A DNA stretch of 64,000 nt from Polycyclovorans sp002706265 (GCA_963973915.1 CAXBBM010000010.1:56607-120606), one strand, 5' to 3'. Counted from the stretch's first letter, positions 54,799-63,880 are shown. The notes: generated by a model from the letters alone, not told the origin. Program-made: numbers and translations.

Positions 54799-55236
54799 TT
54801 ATTCCGCGATCGAGCCGCCAGCGGCGGTCACGGCTTCGCGTGCGCCGGCGGTGATGCCGATCCCGCGAATCGTCACCGCACGGCTGATCGAACCCGACTT
54901 GATGACCTTGACCGACAGCGTGTCACGGCGCACCACACCCTCTGCGATCAGCGTGGCCAGATCGATCTCGGTGGCCTTCATCTTCTCGAGCTTGCCCAGC
55001 GTCAACTCGACGCGGGTCAGCGACTGCTGCGAGGTGAAGCCGCGCTTCGGCAGGCGACGCTGGATCGGCATCTGGCCGCCTTCGAAGCCCACTTTGTGAT
55101 AGCCACCCTTGCGGGCGTGCTGGCCTTTATGACCCCGGCCAGCGGTCTTGCCCAGACCCGAGCCGATGCCGCGGCCAACGCGGGTCCGCGCGGTTTTGGA
55201 GCCTTCGGCGGGGCTCATCTCGTTGAGCTTCATCAT
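54799..55236 (-). CDS. rplO: 50S ribosomal protein L15
   Basis: A 145-residue protein (E. coli 144). The N-terminus MMKLNEMSPAEGSKTARTRV is followed by the glycine-rich GRGIGSGLGKTAGRGHKGQ stretch and the GFEGGQMPIQRRLPKRGF block. Its start overlaps the rpmD stop by one base, so the two are cotranslated. Confidence 0.98.
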   Translation of the reverse strand: MMKLNEMSPAEGSKTARTRVGRGIGSGLGKTAGRGHKGQHARKGGYHKVGFEGGQMPIQRRLPKRGFTSQQSLTRVELTLGKLEKMKATEIDLATLIAEGVVRRDTLSVKVIKSGSISRAVTIRGIGITAGAREAVTAAGGSIAE

Positions 55237-55424
55237 TAGATTTCTTCCACTTTCAGCAGATAGCTGATCTTAGCGACCATGCCCATGACTTCGGGGCTGG
55301 CCGTCAGGGTCTTGGTGTTGTTCGGGCGACGGAGACCCAGACCATGCGCGCAGGCCACATGGTTGGGCAGACGCTTGGCGAGGCTGCGCAACAGCGTCAC
55401 TTTGATTTGTTTGTTGCTGCTCAT
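55236..55424 (-). CDS. rpmD: 50S ribosomal protein L30
   Basis: A 62-residue protein starting MSSNKQIKVTLLRSLAKRLP with the LGLRRPNNTKTL block (E. coli 59). Short loose-binding protein of the large subunit surface. Confidence 0.97.
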   Translation of the reverse strand: MSSNKQIKVTLLRSLAKRLPNHVACAHGLGLRRPNNTKTLTASPEVMGMVAKISYLLKVEEI

Positions 55425-55433
55425 GTCGATTCC

Positions 55434-55943
55434 TTAGCCCAGGATTTCTTCGATCGTCTTGCCACGCTTGGCGGCAATTTCCGACGGAAGGTTCATCTTC
55501 TTCAGCGCGTTGATGGTGGCGCGGACGACGTTGATCGAGTTCCGCGAGCCCAGCGACTTGGCGAGGATGTTGTGTACGCCGGCCACTTCGAACACCGCGC
55601 GCATCGCACCCCCGGCAATCACGCCGGTACCTTCAGAAGCCGGGCGCAGGAACACGCGGCTCGCGCCATGCTCGCCCCAGATTTCGTGCTGCACGGTACC
55701 GCCGCGCAGGGCCACGGTAACCATGCTTTTCTTGGCCTGGTCCATGGCCTTGGCGATGGCCGCCGGCACTTCCTTGGCCTTGCCGTAACCAAAGCCAACG
55801 CGGCCTTCGCCGTCGCCAACCACGGTGAGCGCGGTGAACGCGAATTGCTTGCCGCCCTTCACCGTCTTCGAAACGCGGTTAACGGTGATCAGCTTCTCTT
55901 TGAGATCGCTGCCCTGGTCGTCGTACTGAAAATTAGATGCCAT
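55434..55943 (-). CDS. rpsE: 30S ribosomal protein S5
   Basis: A 169-residue protein (E. coli 167). LKEKLITVNRVSKTVKGG opens the double-stranded RNA-binding domain and GSRNSINVVRATINAL lies in the second. It sits at the mRNA entry channel and helps decoding accuracy. Confidence 0.98.
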   Translation of the reverse strand: MASNFQYDDQGSDLKEKLITVNRVSKTVKGGKQFAFTALTVVGDGEGRVGFGYGKAKEVPAAIAKAMDQAKKSMVTVALRGGTVQHEIWGEHGASRVFLRPASEGTGVIAGGAMRAVFEVAGVHNILAKSLGSRNSINVVRATINALKKMNLPSEIAAKRGKTIEEILG

Positions 55944-55946
55944 TGC

Positions 55947-56297
55947 TTAAAACTCCAATCCGGCTTCGCGCGCGGCATCAGCCAACGCCTGGATACGTCC
56001 GTGGTACTGGAACCCGGACCGATCAAATGCAACGCTGCTGATCCCGGCGGCCTTGGCGCGCTCGGCAATCAAGGCACCGATTTTCTTGGCGGCCTCGACG
56101 TTGCCGGTGGCGGCCAGCCCGAGGCTGGATTCCAGCGTTGAGGCCGATGCCAGCACAGTGGCCGCGTCGGGCGCGATCAGCTGCGCATAGATATGCCGCG
56201 GCGTGCGATGCACACACAAACGGGGAACGCCCAGGCTGCGAATGCGTGCGCGGGTGCGGCGGGCGCGACGAATGCGGGCTGTCTTCTTGTCTTTCAT
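55947..56297 (-). CDS. rplR: 50S ribosomal protein L18
   Basis: A 116-residue 5S-rRNA-binding protein (E. coli 117). RIRSLGVPRLCVHRTPRHIY and the C-terminal FDRSGFQYHGRIQALADAAR match the family. The gene starts 50 bases after rplF, the longest gap inside the spc part. Confidence 0.97.
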   Translation of the reverse strand: MKDKKTARIRRARRTRARIRSLGVPRLCVHRTPRHIYAQLIAPDAATVLASASTLESSLGLAATGNVEAAKKIGALIAERAKAAGISSVAFDRSGFQYHGRIQALADAAREAGLEF

Positions 56298-56347
56298 GCC
56301 ACTCTCGAACTTTTAATGAATGCGGTGACGTCGGCGTTGATCGGGCG

Positions 56348-56878
56348 TTACTTCTTCTTCGCTTCTTTCATGACGACCTTCTCGCCCAGATAACGCACAC
56401 CTTTGCCCTTGTAAGGCTCTGGCGGACGGTAGCTGCGCAGATCGGCCGCGACCTGCCCGACGACCTGCTTGTCGGCACCGCGAATCACGATCTCGGTCTG
56501 GCTCGGCGTTTCCACCGTGATGCCTTCAGGGATCGGATAGTTGACCGGGTGCGACAGGCCCACGGCCAGATTCACGATCTTGCCCTGGGTTGACGCGCGA
56601 TAACCCACGCCGACCAGCTGCAGGCGGCGCTCATAGCCTTCCGAAACGCCTTTGACCATGTTCGCAACGACGGCACGTACGGTGCCCGACTTGGCGGCGT
56701 CACGAACGATGCAGTCGGCGGCAACGGTGATCGTCTGGCCATCCTGCTCCAGCAGAATGCCCTTGGGCAGCGTGAAGTTCAGGCTGCCCTTGCTGCCTTT
56801 GACCGACACGTTAGATGCATCGATTTGCAGATCCACGCCCTTGGGCAATGAGATCGGATTTTTTGCGACACGAGACAT
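56348..56878 (-). CDS. rplF: 50S ribosomal protein L6
   Basis: A 176-residue protein (E. coli 177) with the two repeated L6 domains; MSRVAKNPISLPKGV is the start and the YRPPEPYKGKGVRY signature is near the end. L6 sits close to the factor-binding site. Confidence 0.98.
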   Translation of the reverse strand: MSRVAKNPISLPKGVDLQIDASNVSVKGSKGSLNFTLPKGILLEQDGQTITVAADCIVRDAAKSGTVRAVVANMVKGVSEGYERRLQLVGVGYRASTQGKIVNLAVGLSHPVNYPIPEGITVETPSQTEIVIRGADKQVVGQVAADLRSYRPPEPYKGKGVRYLGEKVVMKEAKKK

Positions 56879-56909
56879 AATCGATTCCTGGTTCTATCGG
56901 CAGCGTGGC

Positions 56910-57308
56910 TTACGCCACCACGCAGAGCACTTCGCCGCCCTGTCCGGTGGCGCGCGCCTGGCGGTCGCTCATCACACCCGACGACGTCGAGATGATGGCC
57001 ACACCCAGTCCGCCCAACACCTTGGGGAGCTCGTCCTTGTTCTTGTAAACCCGCAGGGCCGGGCGGCTGATGCGCTGAATGCGCTCAATGACGGGCTTGC
57101 CCTGGAAATACTTCAGGCGCACGGACATCACGCGCTTGTTGCCAGCAACGTCCGACACCGAAAAATCGGCGATGTAGCCCTCGTCCTTGAGAACGCGGGC
57201 AATGGCTTCCTTGGCCTTGGAGGAAGGGGAAATCACTTCCTTCTGCTTGGCCATCTGGCCGTTGCGGATGCGGGTCAGGAAATCTGCGATGGGGTCATGC
57301 ATGCTCAT
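56910..57308 (-). CDS. rpsH: 30S ribosomal protein S8
   Basis: A 132-residue protein (E. coli 130): DPIADFLTRIRNGQMAKQ at the start and TSSGVMSDRQARATGQGGEVLC at the end. In E. coli S8 represses the spc operon by binding rplE mRNA. Two in-frame ATG codons (57308, 57302) are possible starts. Confidence 0.98.
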   Translation of the reverse strand: MSMHDPIADFLTRIRNGQMAKQKEVISPSSKAKEAIARVLKDEGYIADFSVSDVAGNKRVMSVRLKYFQGKPVIERIQRISRPALRVYKNKDELPKVLGGLGVAIISTSSGVMSDRQARATGQGGEVLCVVA

Positions 57309-57325
57309 TGAATCATTCGCCTTTG

Positions 57326-57631
57326 TTACCAGCTCGCCTTCTTGAGGCCCGGGACTTCACCGCGCATGGCGGCCTCGCGAAGCTTGTGACGACCCAGACC
57401 GAACTTGCGATAGACACCGCGCGTGCGGCCGGTGAGCTTGCAGCGGCGCACCTGACGGGTGTAGCTGGCATCGCGCGGCTGCTTCTGCATCTGCACCACT
57501 GCGGCCTGCTTGTCCTCGTAGGACGCATTCGGGTCGGCGATGATCTCGCGCAGTTTCTGACGCTTCGCCGCGAACTTCGCAACGAGCTTGGCGCGCTTTT
57601 TCTCGCGCTCGATCATGTTGGTCTTTGCCAT
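57326..57631 (-). CDS. rpsN: 30S ribosomal protein S14
   Basis: A 101-residue long-form S14 without the CxxC zinc pair, as in E. coli (also 101). MAKTNMIEREKKRAKLV and the C-terminal GRTRGVYRKFGLGRHKLRE are diagnostic. Confidence 0.98.
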   Translation of the reverse strand: MAKTNMIEREKKRAKLVAKFAAKRQKLREIIADPNASYEDKQAAVVQMQKQPRDASYTRQVRRCKLTGRTRGVYRKFGLGRHKLREAAMRGEVPGLKKASW

Positions 57632-57634
57632 GTT

Positions 57635-58180
57635 CTATTGCCCTTGCTTGCGGAACGGGAAGCCGAACGCGTCCAGCAGGGCGCGGCCTTGCTCATCGTT
57701 CTTGGCCGTGGTGGTCACCGAGATGTTCATGCCGCGGGTGGCGTCGACCTTGTCGTAGTCGATTTCCGCGAAGATGATCTGCTCGGTCACGCCGAAGTTG
57801 AAATTGCCGCGGCCGTCAAAGCCCCGCGCGTTGATACCGCGGAAGTCGCGGATACGCGGCAGCGCCACGTTCACCAGACGCTCGAAGAATTCGTACATGC
57901 GCTCACGACGCAAGGTGACCATCACGCCGACCGGATAGTTCTCGCGAATCTTGAAGCCGGCAACCGCGATGCGTGACTTGGTGACCACCGGCTTCTGGCC
58001 GGCGATGGCGATCATGTCGGCAACGGCGTGCTCCATGATCTTCTTGTCGGTCGTGGCTTCGCCTACACCCATGTTCAGGGTGATCTTGGAGATGCGCGGC
58101 ACTTCCATCGCGCCCAGACCGAGGTCCTTGCGCAATTTCGGCACGACCTCGTTTTGGTAAAAAGTCTGAAAATTGGACAT
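57635..58180 (-). CDS. rplE: 50S ribosomal protein L5
   Basis: A 181-residue 5S-rRNA-binding protein of the central protuberance (E. coli 179). PRISKITLNMGVGEA, the GQKPVVTKSRIAVAGFKIRE block and FPEIDYDKV-type end (FAEIDYDKVDATRGMNIS) are present. Confidence 0.98.
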   Translation of the reverse strand: MSNFQTFYQNEVVPKLRKDLGLGAMEVPRISKITLNMGVGEATTDKKIMEHAVADMIAIAGQKPVVTKSRIAVAGFKIRENYPVGVMVTLRRERMYEFFERLVNVALPRIRDFRGINARGFDGRGNFNFGVTEQIIFAEIDYDKVDATRGMNISVTTTAKNDEQGRALLDAFGFPFRKQGQ

Positions 58181-58189
58181 CGTTGATCC

Positions 58190-58516
58190 TTAAGCGTCGA
58201 CGGGGGTTTGCGTCGACTTGAAGATGCGCACCTTGCGGGCCGAGTCGCCTTCGCCTTCTATGCGAATTGCGACGCGATCACCCTTGTCCGCCTGCGCGTT
58301 CCACAGCATCACGTTGGAAGCCTGGATCGGCATGGTCTTTTCGACCACGCCGCCGGCAACACCGGCCTGCGGGTTGGGACGCTGGCTCTTCTTCACCACG
58401 TTGATGCCGTCGATCACCAACTTGCCGTTGGCGAGCACCTGCTCAACGCGGCCGCGACGGCCCTTGTCTTTGCCACAGATGACGACGACTTCGTCGCCTG
58501 ATTTGATCTTTTTCAT
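58190..58516 (-). CDS. rplX: 50S ribosomal protein L24
   Basis: A 108-residue assembly-initiator protein (E. coli 104). The KOW motif lies at the start (IKSGDEVVVICGKDKGRRG) and GVAGGVVEKTMPI in the middle. Confidence 0.98.
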   Translation of the reverse strand: MKKIKSGDEVVVICGKDKGRRGRVEQVLANGKLVIDGINVVKKSQRPNPQAGVAGGVVEKTMPIQASNVMLWNAQADKGDRVAIRIEGEGDSARKVRIFKSTQTPVDA

Positions 58517-58527
58517 GTGCGGCTACC

Positions 58528-58893
58528 TCACATCACTTCAGGGGCGAGGGACACGATCTTCATGAACCGCTCGCGCAGTTCGCGCGTCACGGGCCCGAAG
58601 ATACGGGTGCCCAGGGGTTCGCCCTTGCTCGACAGCAACACTGCGGCGTTGTTGTCGAAACGAATGGCCGAACCATCCGGACGGCGAATGGCGTGACGGG
58701 TGCGCACCACGACGGCGTCGTGCACTTCACCCTTCTTCACCTTGCCGCGTGGAATGGCGTCTTTGACGGTGACCTTGACCAGATCACCCACCCCGGCATA
58801 ACGGCGACGGCTGCTGCCCTTGACCTGGATCACCTGCACCAGCTTGGCGCCGCTGTTATCGGCAGCCAGCAGAAAACTTTCCTGTTGAATCAT
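58528..58893 (-). CDS. rplN: 50S ribosomal protein L14
   Basis: A 121-residue protein (E. coli 123) starting MIQQESFLLAADNSGAKLVQ and ending ERFMKIVSLAPEVM. L14 forms bridges to the small subunit. Its ATG overlaps the rpsQ stop. Confidence 0.98.
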   Translation of the reverse strand: MIQQESFLLAADNSGAKLVQVIQVKGSSRRRYAGVGDLVKVTVKDAIPRGKVKKGEVHDAVVVRTRHAIRRPDGSAIRFDNNAAVLLSSKGEPLGTRIFGPVTRELRERFMKIVSLAPEVM

Positions 58894-59165
58894 GCGACCA
58901 CCCCGCCCTTGGCCAGGACTTCAACCAGCTTGAAATGCTTGGTACGCGAAATGGGGCGCGACTCGACAATGGCGACCAGGTCGCCAATGTTGCAGACATT
59001 GCCTTCATCATGCGCATGCAACTTGGTCGAGCGGCGAATGTACTTGCCGTACAGCGGATGCTTCTCGCTGCGCTCGATCAACACCGTGATGGTCTTGTTG
59101 GGCTTGGCGCTGGTCACTGTGCCGACCAGGCGACGACCGCCCTTTACCGTTTGCGTCTCGCTCAT
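58890..59165 (-). CDS. rpsQ: 30S ribosomal protein S17
   Basis: A 91-residue OB-fold protein (E. coli 84); RRLVGTVTSAKPNKTITVLI and the HDEGNVCNIGDLVAIVESRP block are clear. It overlaps both neighbours by four bases. Confidence 0.98.
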   Translation of the reverse strand: MSETQTVKGGRRLVGTVTSAKPNKTITVLIERSEKHPLYGKYIRRSTKLHAHDEGNVCNIGDLVAIVESRPISRTKHFKLVEVLAKGGVVA

Positions 59166-59368
59166 TTGGCAGCCCTCTGGGCCGATTGAACGGATTTCAC
59201 GCGGGCAATGTTTTTCCGAACCACGCCCATCAAATGGTGCTGGTTCATCTGACCGGTTGCGCGTTGCATCCGAAGGTTGAACTGTTCTTTGCGAAGGGCG
59301 ACCAGCTCCTGCTGGAGTTCGTCAGCCGACTTCCCGCTCAGTGTTTTGAGGTATTCAGCGCTTTTCAT
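59162..59368 (-). CDS. rpmC: 50S ribosomal protein L29
   Basis: A 68-residue helical protein near the tunnel exit (E. coli 63), where it helps form the trigger-factor and SRP docking site. LSGKSADELQQELVALRKEQ and FNLRMQRATGQ are typical. It starts immediately after the rplP stop. Confidence 0.97.
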   Translation of the reverse strand: MKSAEYLKTLSGKSADELQQELVALRKEQFNLRMQRATGQMNQHHLMGVVRKNIARVKSVQSAQRAAK

Positions 59369-59782
59369 TTACAGCACCGTACGGTTAGCGAAGGTGGTTT
59401 TCACCGACAACTTGGCCGCCGCAAGACGGAACGCTTCCTGCGCCTCGGCTTCGGTGACGCCTTCAATTTCATAGAGCATCTTGCCGGGCTGGACCTTGGC
59501 GACCCAGTACTCGACGTTGCCCTTGCCGGAGCCCATGCGAACTTCCAACGGCTTCTTGGTGACGGGGACGTCGGGGAAGATGCGAATCCACAGCTTGCCC
59601 CCACGCTTCACGTACCGGGTGATCACGCGGCGGGCCGATTCGATCTGACGCGCCGTGATGCGGCCGTGCTCGGTCGACTTCAATCCAAACTCGCCAAAGC
59701 TGACCTTGTTGCCGTTAAAGGTCATGCCGCGGTTGGTGCCCTTCATCTGTTTGCGGAATTTCGTCCGCTTCGGTTGCATCAT
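59369..59782 (-). CDS. rplP: 50S ribosomal protein L16
   Basis: A 137-residue protein (E. coli 136): PKRTKFRKQMKGTNRGM at the start, GGKLWIRIFPDVPVTKKPLE and the GSGKGNVEYWVAKVQPGKM block. The arginine-rich GKMLYEIEGV loop region lies by the peptidyl transferase centre. Two consecutive ATG codons (59782, 59779) open the gene. Confidence 0.98.
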   Translation of the reverse strand: MMQPKRTKFRKQMKGTNRGMTFNGNKVSFGEFGLKSTEHGRITARQIESARRVITRYVKRGGKLWIRIFPDVPVTKKPLEVRMGSGKGNVEYWVAKVQPGKMLYEIEGVTEAEAQEAFRLAAAKLSVKTTFANRTVL

Positions 59783-59800
59783 GAGAGTGCGCTCCTAATG

Positions 59801-60487
59801 TCAGGCCGAAACGGCCTCGGCGGATTCGTCCTTCTTGGCGCCACGGCTTTCTTCGAAAACCTCGCCATTGAAGACCCACACCTTGATGCCGATGATGCCG
59901 TAGGTGGTCTGCGCTTCCGACGTGCCGTAATCAACAAAGGCACGCAGGGTGTGCAGCGGCACGCGGCCTTCGCGATACCACTCGGTACGGGCAATTTCGG
60001 CGCCATTCAAACGACCCGACACCTGGATCTTGATGCCGCCCGCACCCTGACGCATGGCGTTCTGCACCGAGCGCTTCATGGCACGGCGGAACATGATGCG
60101 ACGCTCAAGCTGCTGGGCGATGCTGTCGGCGACCAACTTGGCGTCGGTTTCCGGCTTGCGGATTTCCTCGACGCTGATGTGAACGGAATCGGCCTTGAGC
60201 TCGAAACGCTTGGCCACTTCCTGCTTCAGCTTCTCGATGTCCTCGCCTTTCTTGCCGATGACGATGCCGGGCCGCGCGGTGTGAATGATCACCCGGGCCG
60301 ACTTGGACGGGCGCTCGATCTGGATGCGGCTGACGTTGGCCTGCGCCAGACGCTTGCGCAGGTACTCGCGCACTTCCATATCGCGCGTCAGGTTTTCGCC
60401 GTAGGCGGCTTTTTCGGCATACCAGTTCGACGTCCAGTGCGTTGAAACGCCCAGACGGAAACCGGTTGGATTGACTTTATGGCCCAT
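59801..60487 (-). CDS. rpsC: 30S ribosomal protein S3
   Basis: A 228-residue protein (E. coli 233) of the mRNA entry helicase. MGHKVNPTGFRLGVSTHWTS, the KH domain segment IVIGKKGEDIEKL and the GRLNGAEIARTEWYREGR block are present. Confidence 0.99.
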   Translation of the reverse strand: MGHKVNPTGFRLGVSTHWTSNWYAEKAAYGENLTRDMEVREYLRKRLAQANVSRIQIERPSKSARVIIHTARPGIVIGKKGEDIEKLKQEVAKRFELKADSVHISVEEIRKPETDAKLVADSIAQQLERRIMFRRAMKRSVQNAMRQGAGGIKIQVSGRLNGAEIARTEWYREGRVPLHTLRAFVDYGTSEAQTTYGIIGIKVWVFNGEVFEESRGAKKDESAEAVSA

Positions 60488-60490
60488 GGC

Positions 60491-60823
60491 TTACTCGTCG
60501 CTCACACGGATGGTGATATGGCTGGTCGGCTTGCTGATGCGGTCGGCTCGGCCCTTGGCGCGCGGCATGATGCGGCGCAGCACAGGACCCTGGTCAACGA
60601 AGATTTCGCTGACCTTGAGCTCGTCAACATCGGCACCGAGGTTGTTTTCGGCGTTGGCGATCGCGGACTCGAGGACCTTGCGGATGAGACCGGCCGCACG
60701 CTGATTGGAAAACTTCAGCGTGTTGATGGCTTCATCAACTTTCTTGCCCCGGACCAGATCGGCCACCAGTCGTCCCTTCTGGGGCGACAGGCGAACAAAC
60801 TTCAGAACGGCGTGGGTTTGCAT
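60491..60823 (-). CDS. rplV: 50S ribosomal protein L22
   Basis: A 110-residue protein, exactly the E. coli length. It contains FVRLSPQKGRLVADLVRG and a long hairpin (EIFVDQGPVLRRIMPRAKGR) that lines the nascent-peptide tunnel. Confidence 0.98.
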   Translation of the reverse strand: MQTHAVLKFVRLSPQKGRLVADLVRGKKVDEAINTLKFSNQRAAGLIRKVLESAIANAENNLGADVDELKVSEIFVDQGPVLRRIMPRAKGRADRISKPTSHITIRVSDE

Positions 60824-60835
60824 GATGGGCCGCCC

Positions 60836-61108
60836 TTATTTCTTGGTGGACTTGTCCGCGTGACCCTTGAACGTCCGGGTCGGCGCAAACTCGCCCAATT
60901 TGTGACTGATCATGTTGTCGGTGACAAACACCGGCACATGCTGACGACCGTTGTGCACCTGCATGGTCAGACCGACCATGTCGGGGGTCACCATGGAACG
61001 GCGCGACCAGGTCTTGATCGGCTTCTTGACGCGTGCGTTGGTCAACTCCTCAACCTTCTTGGCGAGGTGGTGATCGACGAACGGCCCCTTCTTGATGGAA
61101 CGTGGCAT
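60836..61108 (-). CDS. rpsS: 30S ribosomal protein S19
   Basis: A 90-residue head protein (E. coli 92), MPRSIKKGPFVDHHLAKKV at the start and the DNMISHKLGEFAPTRTFKGH block at the end. Confidence 0.98.
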   Translation of the reverse strand: MPRSIKKGPFVDHHLAKKVEELTNARVKKPIKTWSRRSMVTPDMVGLTMQVHNGRQHVPVFVTDNMISHKLGEFAPTRTFKGHADKSTKK

Positions 61109-61117
61109 GAGCAGTCC

Positions 61118-61948
61118 TTACTTCTTCTTGCGGCTGCGCAGGATGAAAGCCTGCGTGCGCTTGTTGTTGCGCGTCTTGAGACCCTTGGTCTGCTGACCCC
61201 AGGGCGTGACCGGATGGGGGTTGCCCTGGCCGGACTTGCCTTCACCACCACCGTGCGGGTGGTCGACCGGGTTCATCACGACACCGCGGGTGGTCGGGCG
61301 CACGCCCTTCCAGCGTTTCGCACCGGCCTTGCCGTACTGGCGCAGGTTGTGGTCGGAGTTGCCGACTTCGCCCAGGGTGGCCCGGCACTCGGCCAGGATC
61401 TTGCGCATTTCACCGGAACGCAGACGCACGGTGGCGTAGGTGCCCTCACGGGCCACCAGCTGCACGGCGGCGCCCGCCGAGCGCGCGATCTGCGCACCCT
61501 TGCCAGGCCGCATTTCGATGCAGTGGATCGTTGAGCCCACCGGGATGTTCTTGATCGGCAGGCAGTTGCCGGCCTTGATCGGCGCATCGGTGCCGTTCTG
61601 CAGCATGTCGTCAGCCTTCACGCCACGCGGCGCGATGATGTACCGACGCTCGCCGTCTGCGTACAGCAGCAGGGCGATATGCGAGGAGCGGTTGGGGTCG
61701 TACTCGATCCGCTCGACCTTGGCCGGAATTCCGTCCTTGTCGCGCTTGAAATCGATCACGCGATAGCGCTGCTTGTGACCGCCGCCCTTGTGGCGCGTGG
61801 TCATGTGGCCGTTGTTGTTGCGGCCGCCGGTCGCGTGCGCGCCCTCGACCAACGGTGCGTACGGCGCACCCTTGTGCAGGCCTTCGGTCACGACCCGCAC
61901 CACATGGCGCTGGCCCGGTGACGTCGGCTTCATTTGAATGACTGGCAT
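61118..61948 (-). CDS. rplB: 50S ribosomal protein L2
   Basis: A 276-residue protein (E. coli 273) essential for subunit association and peptidyl transfer. KPTSPGQRHVVRVV opens it and the MNPVDHPHGGGEGKSG block with the conserved His is intact. Confidence 0.99.
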   Translation of the reverse strand: MPVIQMKPTSPGQRHVVRVVTEGLHKGAPYAPLVEGAHATGGRNNNGHMTTRHKGGGHKQRYRVIDFKRDKDGIPAKVERIEYDPNRSSHIALLLYADGERRYIIAPRGVKADDMLQNGTDAPIKAGNCLPIKNIPVGSTIHCIEMRPGKGAQIARSAGAAVQLVAREGTYATVRLRSGEMRKILAECRATLGEVGNSDHNLRQYGKAGAKRWKGVRPTTRGVVMNPVDHPHGGGEGKSGQGNPHPVTPWGQQTKGLKTRNNKRTQAFILRSRKKK

Positions 61949-61958
61949 GTTCTTGTCC

Positions 61959-62267
61959 TTAGCTGGCCTGACCGACGAAGTCGATCTGCTGACCTTCGGC
62001 CAGCGTCACATACGCCTTCTTCCAGTCGGAGCGACGGCCCATGCGCTGACCAAACCGCTTGGTCTTGCCCTTGACGTTCAAGGTGCTCACGGACACGACG
62101 CTGACTTCGAACAAGGTCTCAACGGCCTTCTTGATCTCGTCCTTGGTGGCGCCGGGCAGCACTTTGAATGCGGCCTGGTTGTTCTTCTCGGCGATGCGGT
62201 TCGCCTTCTCCGAGATCACGGGCGCCAAGATGACCTGATGGATACGTTCGATATTCACGCCAACCAT
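61959..62267 (-). CDS. rplW: 50S ribosomal protein L23
   Basis: A 102-residue tunnel-exit protein (E. coli 100) that docks trigger factor and SRP. IHQVILAPVISEKANRIAEK and the GRRSDWKKAYVTL block are diagnostic. The ATG at 62267 overlaps the end of rplD by 13 bases. Confidence 0.97.
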   Translation of the reverse strand: MVGVNIERIHQVILAPVISEKANRIAEKNNQAAFKVLPGATKDEIKKAVETLFEVSVVSVSTLNVKGKTKRFGQRMGRRSDWKKAYVTLAEGQQIDFVGQAS

Positions 62268-62857
62268 CCTTCGATTTTCTTGGCTGCTTCTGCCGTCACG
62301 ACCACTTTCTTGTGACGCAGCAGCGCAACCGGGTTGAGGCTTTCGACATCGCTCAGGCCAACGTGCGGCACGTTGCGCGAAGACAGAAAGAGTTCGCGAT
62401 TGACTTCGCTGGTGATGATCAGCAGATCACGGTCGCCAAACGGCTCGATTGCCGACAGGAAGGCCTTGGTCTTGGGCTCGCTCACCGCGAACTGCTCGGC
62501 GATCGTGAGGTCGCCACGACGCAGCAGTTCGGAGAAGATCGAGCGCATGGCGCCGCGATACATCTTGCGGTTGACCTTCTGCGAGAAATCGCGGGGCACG
62601 GCGGCAAAGGTCTTGCCACCCCCACGCCACAGGGGCGAGCGGATCGAGCCGGCGCGCGCGCGGCCGGTGCCCTTCTGTTTCCAGGGCTTCTTGCCACCGC
62701 CGGAGACCATCGCCTTCGATTTTTGCGCCTTGGTGCCCGCGCGACCGCCGTTCATGTAGGCGACCACGACCTGATGCACGAGGGCTTCGTTGTATTCAGC
62801 CCCGAACACGCTGTCTGCGAGGTTCAGGCTGGCTGCGTTATTCATTTCAATGTCCAT
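62255..62857 (-). CDS. rplD: 50S ribosomal protein L4
   Basis: A 200-residue protein (E. coli 201). The extended loop with GGKKPWKQKGTGRARAGS reaches the tunnel. In E. coli L4 represses the S10 operon; here no long leader is available for that control because a terminator lies shortly before rpsJ. Confidence 0.98.
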   Translation of the reverse strand: MDIEMNNAASLNLADSVFGAEYNEALVHQVVVAYMNGGRAGTKAQKSKAMVSGGGKKPWKQKGTGRARAGSIRSPLWRGGGKTFAAVPRDFSQKVNRKMYRGAMRSIFSELLRRGDLTIAEQFAVSEPKTKAFLSAIEPFGDRDLLIITSEVNRELFLSSRNVPHVGLSDVESLNPVALLRHKKVVVTAEAAKKIEGWLA

Positions 62858-62879
62858 TTCGCCGTTTTTCCCCAGTGAA

Positions 62880-63518
62880 TTAAGCTTTCACCGTGGGGCG
62901 CACGATGACGTTCCCGTTATCGGCGCCCGGCACCGCGCCCTTGACGAGCAGCAGGTTCCGTTCTGAGTCGACCCGGACGAGCGAGAGGTTCAAGGCAGTG
63001 ATCTGCTTGTTCCCCATCTGTCCGGCCATCTTTTTGTTTTTGAACACTTTGCCCGGTGACTGGCGTTGACCAATCGAACCCGGAGCGCGGTGCGACAAGG
63101 AGTTGCCGTGCGTGGCACGACCGCCCTTGAAACCCCAACGCTTCATGCCGCCGGCAAAACCCTTGCCGATGCTGGTGCCGGTGACATCGACCGACTTGAT
63201 GTCGGCAAATGCATCGACCCGAACCTCGGCGCCGTAGGCGTAATCCGCAATCATGTCGTCACCGACACGGAGCTCCCAGAGCCCCCGGCCGGGTTCGACA
63301 CCTGCTTTCTTGAAGTGGCCGGCGGCCGCTTGGGTGAGACGACTCACCTTCTGCGTGCCAACCGTGACCTGAATTGCGCTGTAGCCGTCGGTCTCAGGTG
63401 TTTTCACCTGGGTGACGCGATTGGGCTCGCACTCGATGACTGTGACCGGAATGGCTTCACCGGCGTCGGTGAAGACGCGGGTCATGCCAACTTTACGACC
63501 AATAATGGAAATCGCCAT
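62880..63518 (-). CDS. rplC: 50S ribosomal protein L3
   Basis: A 212-residue protein (E. coli 209) reaching the peptidyl transferase centre. MAISIIGRKVGMTRVFTDAG, GKGFAGGMKRWGFKGGRATH and the GQRQSPGKVFKNKKMAGQMG loop are clear. Confidence 0.99.
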   Translation of the reverse strand: MAISIIGRKVGMTRVFTDAGEAIPVTVIECEPNRVTQVKTPETDGYSAIQVTVGTQKVSRLTQAAAGHFKKAGVEPGRGLWELRVGDDMIADYAYGAEVRVDAFADIKSVDVTGTSIGKGFAGGMKRWGFKGGRATHGNSLSHRAPGSIGQRQSPGKVFKNKKMAGQMGNKQITALNLSLVRVDSERNLLLVKGAVPGADNGNVIVRPTVKA

Positions 63519-63533
63519 GTGTCTTAAATCCGA

Positions 63534-63851
63534 TCAGTTGACTTTGATCTGCACTTCGACACCCGCCGGCAGATCGAGCTTGGACAGGGCGTCCACGGTC
63601 TTCTCCGTCGGGTCGACGATTTGCATGAGGCGCTTGTGGGTACGAATCTCGTACTGGTCGCGCGCGTCTTTGTCGACGTGCGGCGAGGTCAGCACCGTGA
63701 AACGTTCCTTGCGGGTCGGCAGCGGAATCGGGCCGTGTACAACGGCGCCGGTGCGCTTTGCGGTCTCGACGATCTCTTTCGCTGATTTGTCAATCAAGCG
63801 GTGATCGAACGCCTTGAGCCGGATACGAATGGATTGGCTGGTCGCGGCCAT
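63534..63851 (-). CDS. rpsJ: 30S ribosomal protein S10
   Basis: A 105-residue protein (E. coli 103) of the small-subunit head that also serves as NusE in antitermination. SIRIRLKAFDHRLIDKSAKE and the TRKERFTVLTSPHVDKDARD block are present. First gene of the S10 operon. Confidence 0.98.
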   Translation of the reverse strand: MAATSQSIRIRLKAFDHRLIDKSAKEIVETAKRTGAVVHGPIPLPTRKERFTVLTSPHVDKDARDQYEIRTHKRLMQIVDPTEKTVDALSKLDLPAGVEVQIKVN

Positions 63852-63880
63852 GCGAGGTCTCAGGTCTTAAAGAGCAGAAT